A stretch of 64,000 nucleotides of DNA, taken from the NCBI RefSeq assembly GCF_030687295.1, contig NZ_CP117425.1, forward strand, positions 434,001 through 498,000, given 5' to 3'. The notes beneath the pieces are model-generated. The model saw only the letters and a list, made by a program, of their open reading frames with translations, made no database searches and was not told the origin of the DNA. A program made the translations under genes and the position numbers. Positions within the stretch are counted from its first letter, which is position 1. Each line of letters starts with the position of its first letter. Positions 37,124 through 46,219 of the stretch are shown piece by piece. The stretch is from Pseudomonas beijingensis (GTDB lineage: Bacteria > Pseudomonadota > Gammaproteobacteria > Pseudomonadales > Pseudomonadaceae).

Positions 37124-37621
37124 ATGTTCAAGACCAAAATATTCAAGACATTGATACGTCCCCTCGCATTGAGCGCCCTGACGTTGCCCTGGGCCACCGC
37201 CTGGGGCGCGGTCGAGCGGGAAACGTTCGAAGTCTACGTGACGATCCCGACGGTCGACTTCTACGTGTTGCCCCTCGACCCGCAATTGGTCCAGCGCGAA
37301 CAACGCTTGCCCTTCAGCACCATCACCAACGAACTCAGCCCACTGCGGGCGACCTACGAGGTGAAGAACAGCAACGGTTCTATCGGCGCACGCCTGGGGG
37401 AAGAGGCGTACTTGTCCAATGGCCGTGAGCGTATTGACTTGCGGGTGACGTTCAACAACGTCGTATTGACCCTGGATTCGGCCCAGGTGGTCTCGGCCAC
37501 CGAAGCCCGGCCCGGGCGCCAGGTGCCGCTCGTCATCGCTGCCATCAAGCCCGATGACGAGTACAAGCCTGGCGACTACTACGGCACGGTGCACATGGTG
37601 TTCGACGCGACTGCGCCGTAG
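37124..37621 (+). CDS. CS1-type fimbrial subunit, second pilin
   Basis: A 165-residue product with a signal peptide (about residues 1-29) and a mature domain (VERETFEVYVTIPTVDFYVL) ending HMVFDATAP, the same last-strand pattern as the first pilin. Shared features include VKNSNGSIGARLGEEAYL against VKNTEGSVNAYIEGG. It is probably a minor or alternative subunit. The start at 37124 follows AGAGGT and lies 44 bases after the chaperone. It is the last gene of the operon; a REPIN follows. Confidence 0.83.
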   Translation: MFKTKIFKTLIRPLALSALTLPWATAWGAVERETFEVYVTIPTVDFYVLPLDPQLVQREQRLPFSTITNELSPLRATYEVKNSNGSIGARLGEEAYLSNGRERIDLRVTFNNVVLTLDSAQVVSATEARPGRQVPLVIAAIKPDDEYKPGDYYGTVHMVFDATAP

Positions 37622-37676
37622 GGCTGCCGACCGCCCCATGCAGGTTCGATCGAGGCGCGTTCGACACTGAATTACC

Positions 37677-37766
37677 TGTGGGAGCGAGCTTGCTCGCGAT
37701 AGCGGTAGACCAGCCACCATTGATGTTGCCTGACCTGACCCTATCGCGAGCAAGCTCGCTCCCACA
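37677..37766. repeat. REPIN between fimbrial operon and PBP-like gene
   Basis: Arms TGTGGGAGCGAGCTTGCTCG and inverse around a spacer of about 40 bases, between convergent genes. Confidence 0.9.
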
Positions 37767-37845
37767 ATGGTCTGTGCCCGGCCAGCCGAACGAGCAAACT
37801 CAAGTGTCTGGGGCAAGATCGCAGCCTCGCTTCGCTCGACAGCTC

Positions 37846-40800
37846 CTACTGCTCCGCCACCAACGGCTTGCACTGGGTATGAGTCCCCGGCTGCAAGTAG
37901 GGCGAGAGAAACGGTGCCATGCCCTTGAGCACCTGCACCGGCAAGGCCGAGGTGAATTTGAAGTTCTGCGCCGATGCCCCCGGAACGTAGGCGGTGAGGG
38001 TGCCGAAATGGCTGTCGCCGATGTAGAACACGAAAGTGGCGGTACGGTTGATCGATTTGGAACTGATCACTCGCCCACCGGAGCCGACCGCTTCGATGCG
38101 GTTGTCGCCGGTGCCGGTCTTGCCGCCCATGGCCAGCGGCGTCCCGTCGGCCAACTTGAAACTGCCGGCCACGCGTTTCGCGGTGCCGGCATCCACTACC
38201 TGGGACAGTGCACCGCGCAGAGCCTGGGCGACTTCCACCGGCATCACGCGCTTGCCGCTTTCCGGGTCGTTGACCAGGCGTGTTTCGTAGGGCGTATTGA
38301 CGGCAAAATCCAAACTGTCGACGCGCAAGGCCGGTTGCCGGATGCCGTCGTTGAGAATGGTACCCACCAGGACCGCCAACGCGGCGGGGCGGTCGCCGGA
38401 GCTGCCGATGGCGGTGGCCAGCGACGGCACCAGGTGGTCGAACGGATAGCCGACCTGCTGCCAGCGCTGGTGAATATCCAGGAAGGCTTCGATCTCCAGC
38501 ATCGTGCGGATGCGACTGTCGCGGGCGCTCTTGTGCCGGCTCTTGAACAGCCAGCTGTAGACTTCCTGGCGCTCGAACTGACTGGCCTTGACGATCTGGC
38601 TGAACTTGGCGTCGGGGTGGTTCAGCAAGTAACCCATCAACCACAAGTCCAGTGGGTGGACCTTGGCGATGAAACCCTGGTCCGGCAGGTCATAGGCGCC
38701 GGGGCCATAGCTTTGATAGAGCCGTTCGAGACGTTCGTCGGTGAGTTTTTCGGCGCTCTTGGCCGACTTCAAATGCGCACGCACGAAGCGGTTGAAATTT
38801 TCCTGGCTGTCGTTGGGAAAGAAATAGCGGTGCACGGCGGCCAGGCGGATCGCCGTGGGGCGCATGCTGTCGAGAAAGGTTTCGAGGCGCTGGCTGGTGT
38901 CCTTTTTCTGGTACTTCTTCCAGAACCTGAGCAGGAACGAAGTGCCTTCGCGGTCGGCGAACTGGGCCAGGTATTCCTGGCGGCGCGGGTCCTTGTCGTC
39001 CTTGAGCAGTTCGGAACTGTTGTTGGGGCCGGCGTAGGTGGCGTAGCGGACCAGGTCGCGCATCAGGCGGATGAACGGCAGGTTGATGGATTCTCGCAAA
39101 GAGTCGCGCAGGGTGGGCATGCGACCGTCGTCTTCCCGGCGGAAGTTGTGGAAAGTGTGCAGCCCGCCACCGGTGAAGAACGCTTCGCCGGGGCTGGCTG
39201 AATACGTCCGATCCAGCGCGGCCTCGAGCATCTTCGGCAGGCTGCGGTCGGTGTTCTGGATCAGGTAGTCGACGGCCCAGCGGGACAGGCGGTCCTGCTC
39301 TGCGACTTCGGTTTTCTTCAGCGCCGCCGGGGACTGCTGGGCATAACGCTCGTGCAGTTCGGCAATGATCTGCAGGTAGGTGGTGAGCACGCGCAACTTG
39401 GCGGTGGAGCCCAGTTCCAGCTTGCTGCCTTCGTTGATGTCGAAGGGCTGGTCGGTGCTGTCGGTCTGCACGCGCACGCGGGAGCCATCGGGGGTCAGTT
39501 CCATCAGGGTGAAGCTGTAGCGCACCTGGGTGGTGCTGGTGGGGGTCAGCAGGCGTTCTCCCATCAGGCCGATCTCGGTCGCGAAGGCCGGGTCGGCCAG
39601 GCGCTTGAGGTAGTCGGTGGCCTGGGCCTGCAAGTCGCTTTGCAAGGTGCTGGTGGCGGAGAGGTCGAGGCGATCGAGGTCGTACAGCGGGCGGTTGAGC
39701 AGGGCGGCGAGGCGACTGCGGGCGGCGCTGATGCCTTTGTTGGTTTCGTTGGGCTGGACGGTCGGGTCCTGGACCCAGTCGCGATAGCTGACCTTGCTCG
39801 CCAGGGCCGCCTCGGCCAACGCCGCGTCGATCACGCCGTTTTGCCTCAGCAACCGGATGTGACTGTCGGTCAGGTTCGCCAGTTCATCGCGACCCTTGGT
39901 CAGGTAATGAGAGGGGCGGCGTTGAGCGATCATCAACGACAGCATTTCCCGCAGGGCCAGGCCTTTTTCCGCCAGGCTCTTAGGGTCGGTGGCGGTGCTG
40001 GCCAAGCGTTCATTGGCCCGATTGAAGTCGGCGCCATACCAGACCCGCAAGCCTTCGGCCATGCCGTGGACTTCACCATGCCCCGGCACGGCGGAGAGCG
40101 GCACGCTGTTGAGGTAGTCGCGCACCACCCGCTGCCGTGCCTCGAGGGTTTGCGGGCCGGCCTGATAGGCGCGCACGCTGGCGGAAATCATCTGGCGGAT
40201 TTTCTCCGCGCCGGACACGGTCAGGCCCTCAGGCGAGTGACGGTACTTCTCCAGTTGCGTCGCCAAGGTGCTGCCCCCGGCGGATTGCCCCGGCAGGCTC
40301 AGCAGCTTGGCGACTTGCGACCAGGCCGCCATGCCGAAGCGCGGCCAGTCCACGGCCGGGTTGGCCAAGGGTTGCTTGGGGTCGAGCAGAAAACGGTTCT
40401 CGATGAACAACAGGCTCTGCACCACCACGGGCGGGATCGCTTCGAAGTTCGCATACAGCTGCTGCGGGTACTTGAACTGATAGACCGGCGCGGCGCGGCA
40501 GTCGGTGATGGTCAGCCCGGCCTGGATCTTTTCCGCGTAGGGCACGAACAGGCCTTTTTCGACGTAGCCCATCAACGCCGGCGAAAACCGCGCCTGGGCC
40601 TGGATCACGTAGTCGCGCTTGAGCAGGCGCGGCAGGAACTCCCCCAGCGCGCTGTAGCCCAGGCGCCGGTCGAACGGGCCTGCGCCAGGGTAGACGATGG
40701 CATCGCTGGGCCCCGGCTGCACCGAATAGCTCAGGGACGCGGCGTACTTGCTGAGCTCCCGGGCCTGAAACCGAGACGTGCGCATTTCCTTGGCCACCGC

Positions 40801-40968
40801 CAAGCCGACCACCACGACGATAATCAGCAGCAACAACCAGAATGCCCGCCAGCCATGCCGTGCGCGGCGTTTTTTTTGAGGTAAAGGCGCTTCTTCCATA
40901 CGTTCAGTCGGGACCATAGGTTCATTCGAATCGGTTTGCCACAAAGCGCCCATAGTCGACTGATCCAT
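37846..40968 (-). CDS. Class A penicillin-binding-protein-like peptidoglycan glycosyltransferase/transpeptidase
   Basis: A 1040-residue inner-membrane protein with a basic cytoplasmic start (PQKKRRARHGWRAF), one transmembrane helix (about 43-60) and a GT51 domain. GT51 motifs are VVQSLLFIENRFLLD (usual EDxxF) and QSAGGSTLATQLEKYRHSP. A transpeptidase-like domain holds SxxK in LGSTAKLRV, SxN in RESINLPF and the KTGTG box in MGGKTGTGDN. It is longer than PBP1a/1b, and the GT51 acidic motif has Asn where Asp is usual, so glycosyltransferase activity is uncertain. It probably acts in specialised wall synthesis. The amino-acid permease gene is divergent to it. Confidence 0.85.
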   Translation of the reverse strand: MDQSTMGALWQTDSNEPMVPTERMEEAPLPQKKRRARHGWRAFWLLLLIIVVVVGLAVAKEMRTSRFQARELSKYAASLSYSVQPGPSDAIVYPGAGPFDRRLGYSALGEFLPRLLKRDYVIQAQARFSPALMGYVEKGLFVPYAEKIQAGLTITDCRAAPVYQFKYPQQLYANFEAIPPVVVQSLLFIENRFLLDPKQPLANPAVDWPRFGMAAWSQVAKLLSLPGQSAGGSTLATQLEKYRHSPEGLTVSGAEKIRQMISASVRAYQAGPQTLEARQRVVRDYLNSVPLSAVPGHGEVHGMAEGLRVWYGADFNRANERLASTATDPKSLAEKGLALREMLSLMIAQRRPSHYLTKGRDELANLTDSHIRLLRQNGVIDAALAEAALASKVSYRDWVQDPTVQPNETNKGISAARSRLAALLNRPLYDLDRLDLSATSTLQSDLQAQATDYLKRLADPAFATEIGLMGERLLTPTSTTQVRYSFTLMELTPDGSRVRVQTDSTDQPFDINEGSKLELGSTAKLRVLTTYLQIIAELHERYAQQSPAALKKTEVAEQDRLSRWAVDYLIQNTDRSLPKMLEAALDRTYSASPGEAFFTGGGLHTFHNFRREDDGRMPTLRDSLRESINLPFIRLMRDLVRYATYAGPNNSSELLKDDKDPRRQEYLAQFADREGTSFLLRFWKKYQKKDTSQRLETFLDSMRPTAIRLAAVHRYFFPNDSQENFNRFVRAHLKSAKSAEKLTDERLERLYQSYGPGAYDLPDQGFIAKVHPLDLWLMGYLLNHPDAKFSQIVKASQFERQEVYSWLFKSRHKSARDSRIRTMLEIEAFLDIHQRWQQVGYPFDHLVPSLATAIGSSGDRPAALAVLVGTILNDGIRQPALRVDSLDFAVNTPYETRLVNDPESGKRVMPVEVAQALRGALSQVVDAGTAKRVAGSFKLADGTPLAMGGKTGTGDNRIEAVGSGGRVISSKSINRTATFVFYIGDSHFGTLTAYVPGASAQNFKFTSALPVQVLKGMAPFLSPYLQPGTHTQCKPLVAEQ

Positions 40969-41127
40969 TAAGCAGATTGATCGGACTTGCTTGAAGCTTA
41001 GACGGTGGTTGGCGTGGGGGGAGGGGAAATTATGGGCACCGGTCTGTCACGACCAGAGGCATTGCTTTGTGTCTCCCTGTCTGGACAAGGAAACAGGGTT
41101 TCCCTGTGGTCAGGGGATCTATCTGTG

Positions 41128-41262
41128 GAGAAGGAGTTATTTGTGGTGGTGGGATTACCTGTGGCGAGGGGATTTATCCCCGTTGGGCTGCTGCGCAGCC
41201 CAACGGGGATAAATCCCCTCGCCACAGGTAATCACTCCCCCAAATTAACTCCTCGCCACAGG
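41128..41262. repeat. Extended palindromic REP element
   Basis: The core CTGTGGCGAGGGGATTTATC...CCGTTGGGCTGC and GCAGCCCAACGGGGATAAAT... forms a near-perfect palindrome (about 41158-41227) with almost no spacer. Outer sequences (GGAGTTATTTGTGG on the left, CCAAATTAACTCC on the right) are imperfectly complementary and extend it to about 130 bases. Repeated CTGTGG-type starts upstream (41104, 41131, 41143) suggest partial arm copies. The remainder of the gap, 41263-41609, shows no gene; it holds the permease leader. Confidence 0.78.
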
Positions 41263-41609
41263 GTTTTAGTGTCTGAAAACCTTGCCCTAGAGCCCTCGCC
41301 CCATGCCAAAACATGACGCTGCACCATCGTTGTGCAATACTCGGCGGCGTTTTCCGAATGACCTGGTTCCCAGACAACACCTCTCCAAAACCCGATCCTG
41401 GCTGAGGTTTATCCCTGAATTTTCCAGGTTTTACAGTGAAACTCTCTATCCCTGGCTTTTTATACTGCACGACCCGCTGATCCTGAGGTTGTCGTTCCAC
41501 AGGACGGTCTGTCCACAAGACAGACCCGGTTTCGGCAAGGCGGCAGGCTTACCGGCCTGTGGCTTTGGACACTCGGTGGCTAATCCAATAACAAGACGAG
41601 GTTATCCCT

Positions 41610-43031
41610 ATGCCTGTCGGCAATCATCTGCCCCATGGCGAGACCGCCCAGAGTGGTCCGCTCAAACGTGAACTCGGTGAGCGGCATATCCGCCTGATGG
41701 CGCTCGGCGCCTGCATCGGTGTCGGGCTGTTCCTCGGTTCGGCCAAGGCCATCGAAATGGCCGGTCCGGCGATCATGCTGTCCTACATCATTGGCGGCCT
41801 GGCGATCCTGGTGATCATGCGCGCCCTCGGTGAAATGGCCGTGCACAACCCGGTGGCTGGTTCGTTCAGCCGCTATGCCCAGGACTATCTCGGCCCACTG
41901 GCAGGCTTCCTGACCGGTTGGAACTACTGGTTCCTATGGCTGGTGACCTGCGTGGCGGAAATCACCGCCGTTGCCGTGTACATGGGCATCTGGTTCCCCG
42001 ACGTGCCCCGCTGGATCTGGGCCCTGGCCGCGCTGGTCAGCATGGGCTCGATCAACCTGATCGCGGTGAAGGCCTTCGGCGAATTCGAATTCTGGTTCGC
42101 CCTGATCAAGATCGTCACCATCATCGCCATGGTCATCGGCGGCGTCGGCATCATCGCCTTTGGCTTCGGCAACGACGGTGTAGCCCTGGGCATTTCCAAC
42201 CTCTGGGCCCATGGCGGCTTCATGCCCAACGGCGTGTCCGGCGTGTTGATGTCCCTGCAAATGGTCATGTTCGCCTACCTGGGCGTGGAGATGATCGGCC
42301 TGACCGCCGGAGAGGCGAAGAACCCGCAGAAAACCATCCCCAACGCCATCGGCTCGGTGTTCTGGCGGATCCTGCTGTTCTACGTCGGCGCGCTCTTCGT
42401 GATCCTGTCGATCTACCCATGGAACGAGATCGGCACCCAGGGCAGCCCGTTCGTGATGACCTTCGAGCGCCTGGGCATCAAGACCGCCGCCGGCATCATC
42501 AACTTCGTGGTGATCACCGCCGCGTTGTCGTCCTGCAACGGCGGGATCTTCAGCACCGGGCGGATGCTCTATAGCCTGGCGCAGAACGGCCAGGCCCCGT
42601 CCGGTTTCGCCAAGACCTCCAACAACGGCGTACCACGCCGCGCGCTGCTGCTGTCCATCGCCGCGTTGCTGCTGGGCGTGCTGCTCAATTACCTGGTGCC
42701 GGAGAAAGTCTTCGTCTGGGTGACGTCCATCGCCACCTTCGGCGCGATCTGGACTTGGGTGATGATCCTGTTGGCCCAGCTCAAATTCCGTAAAAGCCTC
42801 AGTGCTTCAGAGCGTGCGGCGTTGAAATACCGCATGTGGCTGTACCCGGTCAGCTCGTACCTGGCGTTGGCATTCCTGGTGCTGGTGGTGGGGTTGATGG
42901 CGTACTTCCCCGATACGCGTGTGGCGTTGTATGTGGGCCCTGCGTTCCTGGTGTTGCTGACGGTGTTGTTCTACACCTTCAAGTTGCAACCGACGGGTGA
43001 TGTGCAGGGTTCGGTACGTTCAGCTTCGTAA
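41610..43031 (+). CDS. Amino-acid permease (APC family, ProY/HutT/GabP-like)
   Basis: A 473-residue transporter with twelve predicted transmembrane helices. The APC amino-acid transporter signature is present: LGACIGVGLFLGSAKAIEMA in helix 1, then RALGEMAVHNPVAGSFSRYA. The consensus segment AYLGVEMIGLTAGEAKNPQKT is in helix 6 and its loop. Close relatives carry histidine, proline, aromatic amino acids or GABA, and the substrate cannot be fixed from sequence. The initiator ATG follows GAGG. It has its own terminator. Confidence 0.93.
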   Translation: MPVGNHLPHGETAQSGPLKRELGERHIRLMALGACIGVGLFLGSAKAIEMAGPAIMLSYIIGGLAILVIMRALGEMAVHNPVAGSFSRYAQDYLGPLAGFLTGWNYWFLWLVTCVAEITAVAVYMGIWFPDVPRWIWALAALVSMGSINLIAVKAFGEFEFWFALIKIVTIIAMVIGGVGIIAFGFGNDGVALGISNLWAHGGFMPNGVSGVLMSLQMVMFAYLGVEMIGLTAGEAKNPQKTIPNAIGSVFWRILLFYVGALFVILSIYPWNEIGTQGSPFVMTFERLGIKTAAGIINFVVITAALSSCNGGIFSTGRMLYSLAQNGQAPSGFAKTSNNGVPRRALLLSIAALLLGVLLNYLVPEKVFVWVTSIATFGAIWTWVMILLAQLKFRKSLSASERAALKYRMWLYPVSSYLALAFLVLVVGLMAYFPDTRVALYVGPAFLVLLTVLFYTFKLQPTGDVQGSVRSAS

Positions 43032-43045
43032 GTGGACGGCGATGA

Positions 43046-43084
43046 AAACAGAGCCCCGGTCGGATGATCGGGGCTCTTTTTTTG
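43046..43084 (+). terminator. Rho-independent terminator of the permease gene
   Basis: AGAGCCCCGGTC, a short loop and GATCGGGGCTCT form a strong stem followed by eight Ts, 15 bases after the stop. Confidence 0.94.
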
Positions 43085-43197
43085 TTGAGTCTCTGGCAAC
43101 GAACTACGGCGCACCTGTTAGTTCTTACAGTAGACCGGGTACAGACAGAACCCTAGAGTAAGTACCGCCTGAAGCACCGACCTGCTCGGGAGTATGT

Positions 43198-43572
43198 ATG
43201 AAAGCGATATGGAAAAGTTTTCTCAGCTACTCACTGGTGGGACTGGCCAATACGCTGATCCATTGGCAGATATTTTTTGTGCTACGAGTGGCTGTCGGTC
43301 TCAATCAGGCAACGAGTAATTTCACGGCCTTTTGCGTGGCTGCCTCGTTCTCCTTTTATGTCAACGCGCTTTACACCTTCGAGGCTAAACTCTCGGTAAC
43401 GAGCTATGTGTTTTTCCTCTGTGTCATGGGCGTGCTCAGTTTTATCGTCGGTCACGTTGGGGACCGCTGGCACCTTCAGGGTCTGCTGACCGTAGCGGCA
43501 TTCTCGCTGTTGAGTCTGGTGTTCGGCTTTCTGTTTTCCTGGTCTGTAGTGTTTCGCGGACGTCGTCCATGA
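43198..43572 (+). CDS. gtrA: GtrA-family flippase
   Basis: A 124-residue protein with four transmembrane helices. [20 protein letters not shown] and [17 protein letters not shown] are typical of GtrA. It is proposed to flip undecaprenyl-phosphate-glucose made by GtrB across the inner membrane. It is followed by gtrB with an ATGA overlap and then a gtrC-like gene. The three genes are clearly more AT-rich than the core genes around them. No integrase or att site is visible, though gtr clusters are often phage-borne. Confidence 0.88.
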   Translation: MKAIWKSFLSYSLVGLANTLIHWQIFFVLRVAVGLNQATSNFTAFCVAASFSFYVNALYTFEAKLSVTSYVFFLCVMGVLSFIVGHVGDRWHLQGLLTVAAFSLLSLVFGFLFSWSVVFRGRRP

Positions 43573-44519
43573 ATATTTCGCTGATTGTTCCTGTGTACAA
43601 CGAAGAGCAGGCCATCGGCTTGTTTTACAAAAGTGTCCGCCAGCATCCGCAGCTCAGGGATCATTGCGTCGAGATCGTATTCATCAACGATGGCAGCCTC
43701 GACCAGACCGCCACCCTGGCCCGTGATATTGCGTTGGCTGACAACCTGGTCCTGTTGATCAGCTTTTCCCGAAATTTTGGCAAGGAACCAGCGTTGTTTG
43801 CCGGAGTCGAGTATGCCAGCGGCGATGTGGTTATTCCGATGGATGTGGACCTGCAAGATCCCATTGAGGTTATTCCGAGACTTATCGCCGAATGGGAAAA
43901 GGGCGCCGAGGTGGTGCTGGCAAAGCGTCGCGATCGTTCATCCGACAGTTATCTCAAGCGGGGATGTGCTGCACTGTTCTATCGCCTGCTCGATCAGATT
44001 GGCTACCCTCATATCGAACGCAACGTGGGCGATTTTCGCCTGATGGATCGCAAGGTCGTGGAAGTCATCAAGACCCTCCCCGAGTATCAGCTATTCATGA
44101 AAGGCGTGTTGTCGTGGGCCGGTTTCAACACCGTCATCATCGAATACGACCGCGCGAGTCGCGCCGCTGGCAACAGTAAGTTCAACGTTTGGAAGTTGTG
44201 GAACCTGGCGCTCGAAGGCATCACGTCGTTCAGTACCGTGCCGTTGCGGTTGTGGACTTATGTGGGGAGTTGCATCTCGCTGATTTCGCTGGCGTATGCC
44301 GTCTACATGGTCCTGGACAAGTTGTTCTTCGGAAATGATGTACCCGGCTATCCTTCGTTGATAACCGCGATTCTATTTCTGGGCGGTGTGCAACTGATCG
44401 GCATAGGGGTATTGGGTGAATACATCGGGCGGATTTATCTGGAAACCAAGCACCGGCCGCGGTATGTCATCAAGGAGATGATCCGGGGAGGTCGGCTCAA
44501 GCCCCGGGATGAATCATGA
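43569..44519 (+). CDS. gtrB: Bactoprenol glucosyl transferase GtrB (GT2)
   Basis: A 316-residue family-2 glycosyltransferase that transfers glucose from UDP-glucose to undecaprenyl phosphate on the cytoplasmic face. Motifs are [31 protein letters not shown], the catalytic DVDLQDP and [29 protein letters not shown] and two C-terminal transmembrane helices (about 230-300) follow. It starts within the gtrA stop (ATGA), so translation is coupled. Confidence 0.94.
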   Translation: MNISLIVPVYNEEQAIGLFYKSVRQHPQLRDHCVEIVFINDGSLDQTATLARDIALADNLVLLISFSRNFGKEPALFAGVEYASGDVVIPMDVDLQDPIEVIPRLIAEWEKGAEVVLAKRRDRSSDSYLKRGCAALFYRLLDQIGYPHIERNVGDFRLMDRKVVEVIKTLPEYQLFMKGVLSWAGFNTVIIEYDRASRAAGNSKFNVWKLWNLALEGITSFSTVPLRLWTYVGSCISLISLAYAVYMVLDKLFFGNDVPGYPSLITAILFLGGVQLIGIGVLGEYIGRIYLETKHRPRYVIKEMIRGGRLKPRDES

Positions 44520-44622
44520 CGCAGTTGCTCCGTGTGGACAAAGCCAGCTGTTGACCTGTAATTCTTGATCGTAGGGGGGCAGCGAGTGATCAATCGACCG
44601 CAACGATCATGGGAGCGATGAA

Positions 44623-46149
44623 ATGAGAATCAGCGATCTTGTCTATCGCGAACTCAATCGCCAACAGATCGCGCTATTTTTTTTATCAGCAAGCTTGCTG
44701 TACGTCCTGCCGTTGATCCTCGCTGATTTTCGCTATATCGACGATAACTGGCGGACGCTGGAAGCGGGTACTGCTTGGACTGTCCAAGGACGTTGGTTCA
44801 GTGAATTGTTGTATCAAACGTTGTCCTTCACCAGCGCCGCGCCGGACATTTTTCCGCTGCCTTTGTTGCTCGCCGTGTTGGCTATGTCCCTGGCTTTGAC
44901 TCGCCTGACCTTTTATTACTTTCCTCAGCCGACACTGGCGTGCTGCCTGGTTACGTTGCCCCTCTGGTACAACCCCTTCCTGTTGCAGAACCTGTCGTAT
45001 CAATACGATGGTCCGGGTATGGCGCTGAGTCTGGTCGCTGTTATTTACGCAATTACCTTTCAGGGTGCATCGCGAATTCGTCAGTGGTGGGTGCCAACGG
45101 CGTTGTTGGTGCTGGCCTTCGGGCTCTATCAGATCAGCTTCAATGTGTTTCTGGGCCTGTGTTGCCTAGAACTGCTCAGGGCGGCATACAAACGGGAGCC
45201 ATGCCTACAGTGGCTGCAAATGTTGGGTTGGAAGCTGACTCAGCTTGGCTTGGCGATGCTGATTTACTTCGCCGCCGCCGTCATGCTCATGAGAACGGAG
45301 CGGACTGCATTATTGAATTGGAAAGCCGATCCGCTTCTGCAGATCAGCATCAATATTGGACGGGTGGTGGAGAAGGTGGCGCTGTTGTTTCACGGCGGAT
45401 ACACCTGGATATTCTCCGTTCTGGTCCTGTGTGCGCTGATCGGTTTCGTACGATTGACCTGCAGGGTGTGCGTGCGTGAACGGCAACGTTGGAAAAGTGT
45501 GGTGATGCTGCTGGGTTGTTTGCTGACGCTGCCCTTATTGGTCCTGTTGGTACCTGGCATCACGCTGTTTTTCCGCGACTTCAATGAAGGTGCTCGCACC
45601 CTGATGGGTTTCGGGGTGCTGTTGATGTTGCTGTTTTATCTTGCTTATCTGGCCCTTGCGCCGATTCATCGTCGACTGCCGCTGCTGCTGGTCATTCCGC
45701 TTTTGGCAACGCTTTCGCTGTCCTTCGCTTATGGCCGAGTGCTGACCTTACAAAAATCCTTCGCCAATGGAGCGCTTTACAGTCTGGGGTATGACATCAC
45801 TTCGCACCGGGCACTGTACGAAGCCAAGCGGATTTACATATCCGTCACTTATTCTGACTCTTGGTTGGCAAGCGCTTGCGGCTCGTTCAAACAGCTGCCG
45901 GTTCTGCATTATCTGCTCAACATCGACTACTTTATGCTTTCGAAAAACTTGCCGTTAATGGGCATCACCAACGTGGCGGTCGAACGTGAGCGGCGTAATG
46001 CGACCCACGTCGGCTATCTAGGATATGTGCCCGTCGTGGACAATCAGTATTACCGAATTTATCTACTGGGCGACTATGGTTTCATCGTTATGAAAGAGCC
46101 CGCGCGGATCAATCGCAGCACTGTTAACTGCCGCGATTTGGCTCATTAA
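44623..46149 (+). CDS. GtrC-like membrane glucosyltransferase (Gtr_II family)
   Basis: A 508-residue protein with about ten transmembrane helices. An early acidic pair lies in a periplasmic loop, IDDNWRTLEAGTAWTVQGRW, which is the pattern of serotype-specific glucosyltransferases (glucosyltransferase domain / Gtr_II). SYQYDGPGMALSLV and a C-terminal periplasmic tail with Cys follow. It should move glucose from the flipped lipid carrier onto O-antigen or another surface glycan. The region is AT-rich (27/60 G+C at 45301-45360). It is 103 bases after gtrB, same strand. This gene sets specificity in gtr clusters and is expected to be variable. Confidence 0.85.
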   Translation: MRISDLVYRELNRQQIALFFLSASLLYVLPLILADFRYIDDNWRTLEAGTAWTVQGRWFSELLYQTLSFTSAAPDIFPLPLLLAVLAMSLALTRLTFYYFPQPTLACCLVTLPLWYNPFLLQNLSYQYDGPGMALSLVAVIYAITFQGASRIRQWWVPTALLVLAFGLYQISFNVFLGLCCLELLRAAYKREPCLQWLQMLGWKLTQLGLAMLIYFAAAVMLMRTERTALLNWKADPLLQISINIGRVVEKVALLFHGGYTWIFSVLVLCALIGFVRLTCRVCVRERQRWKSVVMLLGCLLTLPLLVLLVPGITLFFRDFNEGARTLMGFGVLLMLLFYLAYLALAPIHRRLPLLLVIPLLATLSLSFAYGRVLTLQKSFANGALYSLGYDITSHRALYEAKRIYISVTYSDSWLASACGSFKQLPVLHYLLNIDYFMLSKNLPLMGITNVAVERERRNATHVGYLGYVPVVDNQYYRIYLLGDYGFIVMKEPARINRSTVNCRDLAH

Positions 46150-46219
46150 TATTGGGAAAGTTTCTCTACCGTTGGCGTTGAAATTCCATAGCGTCGAAAA
46201 CGGTTTGCTGCGGGATTAT

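Noticed and set aside
43085..43197. tRNA or phage attachment site upstream of the gtr cluster
   Set aside because: No cloverleaf or CCA end and no duplicated segment after gtrC were found.
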